A stretch of 64,000 nucleotides of DNA. Origin: Pseudomonas persica. Lineage in GTDB: Bacteria > Pseudomonadota > Gammaproteobacteria > Pseudomonadales > Pseudomonadaceae. The stretch spans positions 631 to 64,630 of the forward strand of contig NZ_OLKL01000031.1 of assembly GCF_900291015.1 (NCBI RefSeq). The letters run 5' to 3'. The notes under the pieces are model-generated. The model was not told the origin of the DNA and did not search any database. It saw only the letters and a program-made list of their open reading frames with translations. The translations under genes and the position numbers were made by a program. Of the stretch, positions 60,102 to 64,000 are shown piece after piece (position 1 is the stretch's first letter; each line of letters opens with the position of its first letter).

Positions 60102-61462
60102 GCCAATCTGATCTTCCCATCGTAATCATCGGCGCCGGCCCCATGGGGCTGGCGGCTGCTGCGCACGCACTGGCCCGGGGTATGAACCCACTCATTTTTG
60201 AAGCAGGCGCCCAGGCTGGAGAAAGCATCAGCCGATGGGGCCACGTCAGCATGTTCTCGCCGTGGGATTACAACGTAGACAAGGAGGCTGCAAAGTTACT
60301 GTCGGCAACGGGCTGGCAAGCGCCTGATTCCGACACGTACCCCACAGGTCGTGAACTGCTGGATCACTACTTGCTCCCACTAGCTGAGCTGCCAGTTATC
60401 AAGGAACGACTTCATCTAGACTCCCGCGTCACTGCGGTGACGAAAGTCGGCGCAGATGTGCAGAAAACCAAAGGCCGCGAATCTGCCGCGTTCCTGGTGC
60501 GTGTTAAAGGGCCAAAGGGTGAGCAAGACATCCAAGCTCGCGCAGTCATCGATGCCTCGGGCACGTACGAGACCCCAAACTGGATGGGCGCATCCGGCAT
60601 TCCAGCATTGGGAGAGTTGAACGCCAAAGCGCATATTGCCTATGGACTTCCCGATGTCAGCGGCAAGGCGCGTGATCGTTATCTCGGGCGCCGAGTACTG
60701 GTTGTCGGCGGCGGACACTCGGCATTCAACGCTCTTCAGGATCTGGTCCAACTGCCTGGCACCCAGGTTTCGTGGGCGATTCGCGGACACACACTAGATA
60801 AAATTCTGGGTGGTGGTGCCAATGACAAATTGGCCGAACGCGGTAGCCTGGGTCTGCGCATCCGTGCATTGCTCGAACACGGAAAGATCTCGCTGCACCA
60901 GGACATCTCCATCAGCCAGGTCGACACGACCGAACAGGGGCTGGTCGTGCACAGCAATGGCCAAGCTCTGCCAGAGGTGGATGAGATCATCGTGGCCACG
61001 GGCTTCCGCCCAAATCTGCAGCTTCTCGGCGAGCTACGACTGGCTATCGACCCGGCTACACAGAGCCCTGTTCAGTTGGCCCCGTTGATCGACCCAAATG
61101 AGCACAGCTGCGGTACCGTTCGCCCCCATGGCATCGATGAGCTCTCTCATCCCGACGAAGGCATCTTTATCGTAGGCATGAAGAGCTACGGTCGTGCTCC
61201 GACATTCCTGATGATTACCGGGTACGAGCAGGTGCGCTCAATCCTGGCCGGGCTTGCAGGCGACTGGGAAGCGGCAAGGCGTGTCGAGCTCGAACTGCCT
61301 GAAACCGGTATCTGCAGCCTTCAGTTCGAGGAGCAAGATGAAGCTTCCAGTTGCTGCGCACTCGAGCCCACGACTCAAACCAGTTGCTGTGCATCACCGG
61401 AACCCCTGGCAACGCCTTCAGCCCAACAATCGAGCTGCTGCACACCGGCAAACCGCGCATAA
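60098..61462 (+). CDS. FAD/NAD(P)-binding flavoprotein with a tail of three Cys-Cys pairs
   Basis: A 454-residue flavoprotein with two Rossmann folds: FAD site VIIGAGPMGLAAAAHAL at the N-terminus, NAD(P) site VLVVGGGHSAFNALQDL at ~residue 205, and EIIVATGFRPNLQLLG near 300, the ATG motif of flavin monooxygenases. The final ~40 residues are low-complexity and carry three Cys-Cys pairs (EASSCCALEP, QTSCCASPEP, QSSCCTPANRA), which look like soft-metal/metalloid-binding sites. It is translationally coupled (ATGA) to arsN1. Probably a redox enzyme acting on arsenicals, possibly a counterpart of the ArsO-like protein that it converges with. Exact reaction unknown. Confidence 0.8.
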   Translation: MSQSDLPIVIIGAGPMGLAAAAHALARGMNPLIFEAGAQAGESISRWGHVSMFSPWDYNVDKEAAKLLSATGWQAPDSDTYPTGRELLDHYLLPLAELPVIKERLHLDSRVTAVTKVGADVQKTKGRESAAFLVRVKGPKGEQDIQARAVIDASGTYETPNWMGASGIPALGELNAKAHIAYGLPDVSGKARDRYLGRRVLVVGGGHSAFNALQDLVQLPGTQVSWAIRGHTLDKILGGGANDKLAERGSLGLRIRALLEHGKISLHQDISISQVDTTEQGLVVHSNGQALPEVDEIIVATGFRPNLQLLGELRLAIDPATQSPVQLAPLIDPNEHSCGTVRPHGIDELSHPDEGIFIVGMKSYGRAPTFLMITGYEQVRSILAGLAGDWEAARRVELELPETGICSLQFEEQDEASSCCALEPTTQTSCCASPEPLATPSAQQSSCCTPANRA

Positions 61463-61500
61463 CCACATGCTCTGAACCTGTTCTTTCGCCTTGCACGAGT

Positions 61501-62592
61501 TCAAATCGTGCGGGGCGAGGGGGACAGGTGAGGCAATCGCCCTTCGCTCAGGTGCTCAAGCAGCCGAGGCATCAGGTATGCCGCATCGGCCCCTACACCT
61601 CTCAACGTCGCCGAGGCGAAATTCCTTTGCTTGGGCAGACCCACGAAGTACAAGCCAGGCACCTGAATTGCCATGCCGTTTCGCTGTAGCGTACGCCCGT
61701 TCCGGTCGGCGACTGGCAGCTGTGCCAGAAACTCCTGGTTAGGGCGGAATCCCGTTGCGAATATCAGCGCATCGACCTGGGTGCTGCTTCCGTCTGGCCA
61801 AATCACACCGTCGGGCAGTACCTGCTGGAACATGGCTCTGCGCTGAATTCTGCCGCTGCTAAGGGCCTTTCGGTACTTGCCGGTGTCGAGCACTGGAGTG
61901 CTTTGATCACTCAACCATCGTGTTTGCCCCAACCCGGTGAGTTTTAGCCATGCATGAAAATCGAGCCCCAGAATCCGCTGAGGGAAGAAGCGGATCTTCT
62001 CGCGGGTAGCCAGCACTACCTGTGCAACGCCTGCAAGTTCATAGGCAATCTGAACAGCGGAGTTAGCTGCCCCCACAACGACAATACGCTGGCCGACAAA
62101 GGCCTCAGGTGTTCGATAAGCCGAGCTATGCAGACAGTGTCCTGAAAAGTTCTCCAGCCCAGGAATGTCAGGCATGAAAGGACGGCTGAAGCCCCCTGAT
62201 GCCACTACCACAGCACGTGCAGTGAAAGTCGCTCCGTTGGCGGTGCGAACCTCAAATGCCTTTTCCTTCTGTACGACCGCCACCACTTGGGTACTGCCCT
62301 GGAAAGACAGCTGAAACTCGGCGGCGTATTTCTCCAGGTACTGCACCACTTCGTCTCGCAGCGGGTAGCCCTTGGGATTGCCAGGAAACGCCCGCCCCGG
62401 CAGCGCGGAGTACTCCGCTGGTGAGAACAACTGCAGGCTTTCGTAGTAGTTACGCCAATTCCCGCCTGGGGATGTCTGCTCATCCAAGATGAGGTAATCC
62501 AAGCCGTGCTGCTGTAAATGCCAGCCAGTCGCCAAACCTGCTTGCCCACCACCGATGACGACCACATCCAGAACGCGATTCGAATCATTCAT
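61501..62592 (-). CDS. arsO: ArsO-like flavin-dependent monooxygenase
   Basis: A 363-residue flavoprotein monooxygenase. FAD site VVVIGGGQAGLATGWHL, conserved GGNWRNYYESLQLFSP and PAEYSALPGRAFPG, NADPH site IVVVGAANSAVQIAYEL and ATGFRPNQEFLAQL. This is the ArsO class found in ars operons. ATG 62592 is favoured; a longer frame would include the operator-like CTCAT/ATGAG palindrome. It lies 41 bases after the arsR gene on the same strand and is likely co-transcribed with it. The role of ArsO is not firmly known; redox conversion of arsenicals is the usual suggestion. Confidence 0.78.
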   Translation of the reverse strand: MNDSNRVLDVVVIGGGQAGLATGWHLQQHGLDYLILDEQTSPGGNWRNYYESLQLFSPAEYSALPGRAFPGNPKGYPLRDEVVQYLEKYAAEFQLSFQGSTQVVAVVQKEKAFEVRTANGATFTARAVVVASGGFSRPFMPDIPGLENFSGHCLHSSAYRTPEAFVGQRIVVVGAANSAVQIAYELAGVAQVVLATREKIRFFPQRILGLDFHAWLKLTGLGQTRWLSDQSTPVLDTGKYRKALSSGRIQRRAMFQQVLPDGVIWPDGSSTQVDALIFATGFRPNQEFLAQLPVADRNGRTLQRNGMAIQVPGLYFVGLPKQRNFASATLRGVGADAAYLMPRLLEHLSEGRLPHLSPSPRTI

Positions 62593-62633
62593 ATGTGCGC
62601 ACTCATGCATATATATGAGCAAAAAAGGCCGGG

Positions 62634-62972
62634 CTACGGACAGCAGATCGAAACCAGACCTTTGGTTCGCTGGAGCAGGCCCTCCAGACGCTCGACGATC
62701 GCCCCACCATTCACTTCATAGAACACCTGCCTGCCCACCTTGGTGGCCTTCACGATCTGGGCATCATGCAGTACCTGCAGGTGCCTGGAGATCACCGACC
62801 GCTCCTGTGGCAAGTCTTTGGCAATTTCGCCGACATCCGCCCGGCCCAGCAAAAGCACGCGCTTGAAAACCGCGACTCTGGAAGGCTCGCAAAGCGCTTT
62901 GAAGAAGGCCTCGTCCAGCGACTCGATGGCGGCGTCGATGGCTTGGGCGCGGAGATTTTGGTTGGTCGTCAT
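62634..62972 (-). CDS. ArsR/SmtB-family repressor 1
   Basis: A 112-residue ArsR protein: FKALCEPSRVAVFKRVLLLG, then the HTH DVGEIAKDLPQERSVISRHL-QVLHDAQIV and wing KATKVGRQVFYEVN. Cysteines are one in the first helix (ALCEPS) and a C-terminal ICCP pair, a distribution like ArsR proteins that bind As(III) through C-terminal Cys pairs and unlike the classical ELCVCEL type in the second ArsR here. It is divergent from an arsC gene across a 117-base region that contains palindromes, and leads into arsO. It probably regulates both directions. Confidence 0.88.
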   Translation of the reverse strand: MTTNQNLRAQAIDAAIESLDEAFFKALCEPSRVAVFKRVLLLGRADVGEIAKDLPQERSVISRHLQVLHDAQIVKATKVGRQVFYEVNGGAIVERLEGLLQRTKGLVSICCP

Positions 62973-63089
62973 GCGTCACAATATATGTGCATGGACGCGC
63001 ACATGTAAAGCCACCCATCATCGAGGGGGTTGCGATACATTCGAAAAAGCGTATATTCGAAAAACCATATACATGCAGGGTACCAAGTG
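62973..63089. promoter_or_regulatory. Divergent arsR1 / arsC promoter with two palindromes and a direct repeat
   Basis: ATGTGC-N8-GCACAT (62985-63004, perfect 6-base arms) lies next to the arsR start. A similar ATGTGCGCAC sits upstream of arsO at ~62591-62600. GTATAT-N10-ATATAC (63051-63072, perfect arms) lies next to the arsC start and contains TTCGAA. The direct repeat ATTCGAAAAA occurs at 63039-63048 and 63055-63064. These are good candidates for two different ArsR operators, one per direction. Confidence 0.6.
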
Positions 63090-63503
63090 ATGACTGGCAA
63101 GATCCGCGTCCTGTTTGTTTGTACTGCAAACGCTGCTCGCTCCCAGCTCGCCGAAGCTTTGCTCCGGCACACGGCCCCTGTTCACTTCGAAGCTTTCAGC
63201 GCCGGTCTCCAGCCCGGAGAGGTCGACCCGCGTACCTATGCCGCCCTCGAATATCTCGATATCGATACCAAGGCTCTACGCAGCAAGTCCATCGACGAGT
63301 TCGCAGGCGAACGGTTCGACTACGTAATTACTCTCTGCGACAAGGCAGCCCATGAGTGCCTTACGTTGCCTGCCTTAGGCGAGGTTCTGGCGTGGAACTT
63401 CGAAGACCCTGTGACCAGTGACAAACACGATGCTTTCCGACACACGCTTCACGAGATCCATGAACGCATCAAGATGTTCGTCCTTGTGAAAACCAAACAC
63501 TGA
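63090..63503 (+). CDS. arsC: Arsenate reductase, thioredoxin-coupled LMW-phosphatase type
   Basis: A 137-residue protein with the low-molecular-weight phosphatase P-loop C11-TANAA-R17-S (CX5RS) and a further pair C83/C90 in LCDKAAHECL. This C-x6-C pair corresponds to C82/C89 of the Bacillus-type ArsC relay, so the enzyme probably reduces As(V) to As(III) using thioredoxin. ATG 63090 fits the protein start; 5' extension would cross the operators. It is 8 bases before the second arsR gene and is the first gene of a plus-strand ars operon. Confidence 0.88.
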   Translation: MTGKIRVLFVCTANAARSQLAEALLRHTAPVHFEAFSAGLQPGEVDPRTYAALEYLDIDTKALRSKSIDEFAGERFDYVITLCDKAAHECLTLPALGEVLAWNFEDPVTSDKHDAFRHTLHEIHERIKMFVLVKTKH

Positions 63504-63511
63504 GTAATCCC

Positions 63512-63868
63512 ATGACTGACTCGCTGACCCCCACCAAAGTCTTCAAATGCCTCGCCGACGAGAACCGCATTCGGATGATGCTGCTGATCGCTCGCGAGGA
63601 AGAACTCTGCGTCTGTGAACTGACCTGCGCGCTGGAAGAAAGCCAGCCCAAGGTTTCCCGCCACCTGGCGCAACTGCGCACGTGTGACCTGCTGGAAGAC
63701 CGGCGTCAGGGCCAGTGGGTTTATTACCGCCTGCATCCATCGCTTCCCGGCTGGGTACGTGAGGTCCTGGCGACGACGCTGGAGGCTAACCGCGAATGGC
63801 TGAGTGCTAGCACCAAACGACTGGACACCATGGGTGACCGCCCTCAACGCGTCGCCTCCTGCTGCTGA
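63512..63868 (+). CDS. arsR: ArsR-family repressor 2 (classical CVC type)
   Basis: A 118-residue ArsR. The metalloid site ELCVCELTCAL is the canonical helix-3 CxC form, the HTH is SQPKVSRHLAQLRTCDLLED and the wing RRQGQWVYYRLHP. The C-terminal end has another Cys-Cys (VASCC). It lies between two arsC-type genes and probably represses this operon, releasing DNA on As(III) binding. It differs in Cys layout from the divergent ArsR, so the two may sense different arsenicals. Confidence 0.92.
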   Translation: MTDSLTPTKVFKCLADENRIRMMLLIAREEELCVCELTCALEESQPKVSRHLAQLRTCDLLEDRRQGQWVYYRLHPSLPGWVREVLATTLEANREWLSASTKRLDTMGDRPQRVASCC

Positions 63869-63887
63869 TCATTGCCGAGAAAAACCG

Positions 63888-64000
63888 ATGAAAGTTCTGT
63901 TCCTCTGCACCGCCAATAGCTGCCGCAGCATCCTCTCCGAGGCTGTTTTCAATCATCTGGCCCCGGCCGGCATGAAGGCCTACAGCGCCGGCAGCCAGCC
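63888..64000 (+). CDS. Second ArsC-like arsenate reductase, N-terminal part (cut by window end)
   Basis: The first 37 codons of another LMW-phosphatase-type ArsC: MKVLFLC-TANSC-R-S gives the CX5R loop with C7, then ILSEAVFNHL and AYSAGS. It starts 19 bases after arsR. The extra Cys inside the loop (TANSCR) differs from the first copy. The rest is outside the window, so the reducing partner type cannot be told. Confidence 0.85.
   Translation, partial: MKVLFLCTANSCRSILSEAVFNHLAPAGMKAYSAGSQ

Overview
The window looks like a Pseudomonas chromosome. It is GC-rich with strong GC3 bias, carries a Pseudomonas-type REP doublet, and encodes Pseudomonas-type families throughout. It begins in the 3' end of tatC, followed by a decayed strip (0.3-2.2 kb) with remnants of rsmE, a threonine-dehydratase-like gene and a FAD amino-acid-oxidase-like gene. 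Next comes the scar of an integrating conjugative element (2.2-3.7 kb): alpA, an in-frame ParA/TraD-like chimera and a TIGR03747-type membrane protein. A TonB receptor plus DUF4198 metal-uptake pair lies at 3.8-6.7 kb.

The core (7.3-57.4 kb) is a lipopeptide siderophore locus of the corrugatin / ornicorrugatin / histicorrugatin type. On the minus strand are a Fur-like regulator, an RND pump with its adaptor, a diaminobutyrate aminotransferase and a TonB receptor. On the plus strand are a TauD/SyrP-type hydroxylase, a fatty-acyl-AMP-ligase starter protein ending in a condensation domain, a second hydroxylase and four NRPS proteins. Together they carry eight adenylation domains, ending in a C-terminal hydroxylase domain and a thioesterase. 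A PvdE-like ABC exporter, a FhuF-like ferric reductase and an SbmA/YddA-like ABC transporter follow. By-eye specificity codes give acyl-His-Dab-(unassigned)-Ser-D-Ser-Asp-Dab-Asp. Three hydroxylase units and three condensation/epimerization-like domains that have lost the catalytic His fit beta-hydroxylation of His and two Asp to make the iron ligands. The acyl chain is loaded by the ligase, Dab is supplied by the aminotransferase, export is by the ABC and/or RND pump, uptake is through the TonB receptor, and iron release is by the FhuF-like protein.

A pair of about 113-bp sequences, about 75% identical and in direct orientation, sits at 7.16 kb and 57.43 kb and brackets this locus, which suggests an island boundary or recombination site.

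The right end (57.7-64 kb) is an arsenic/organoarsenical resistance cluster: MFS exporter, Cys-rich MarR regulator with two palindromic operators, ArsN1-like N-acetyltransferase, a flavoprotein with a tail of three Cys-Cys pairs, an ArsO-like flavin monooxygenase, two ArsR repressors and two ArsC-type reductases, the last cut by the window end. No rRNA, tRNA, CRISPR array, ECF sigma gene, MbtH-like gene or outer-membrane efflux channel was seen.
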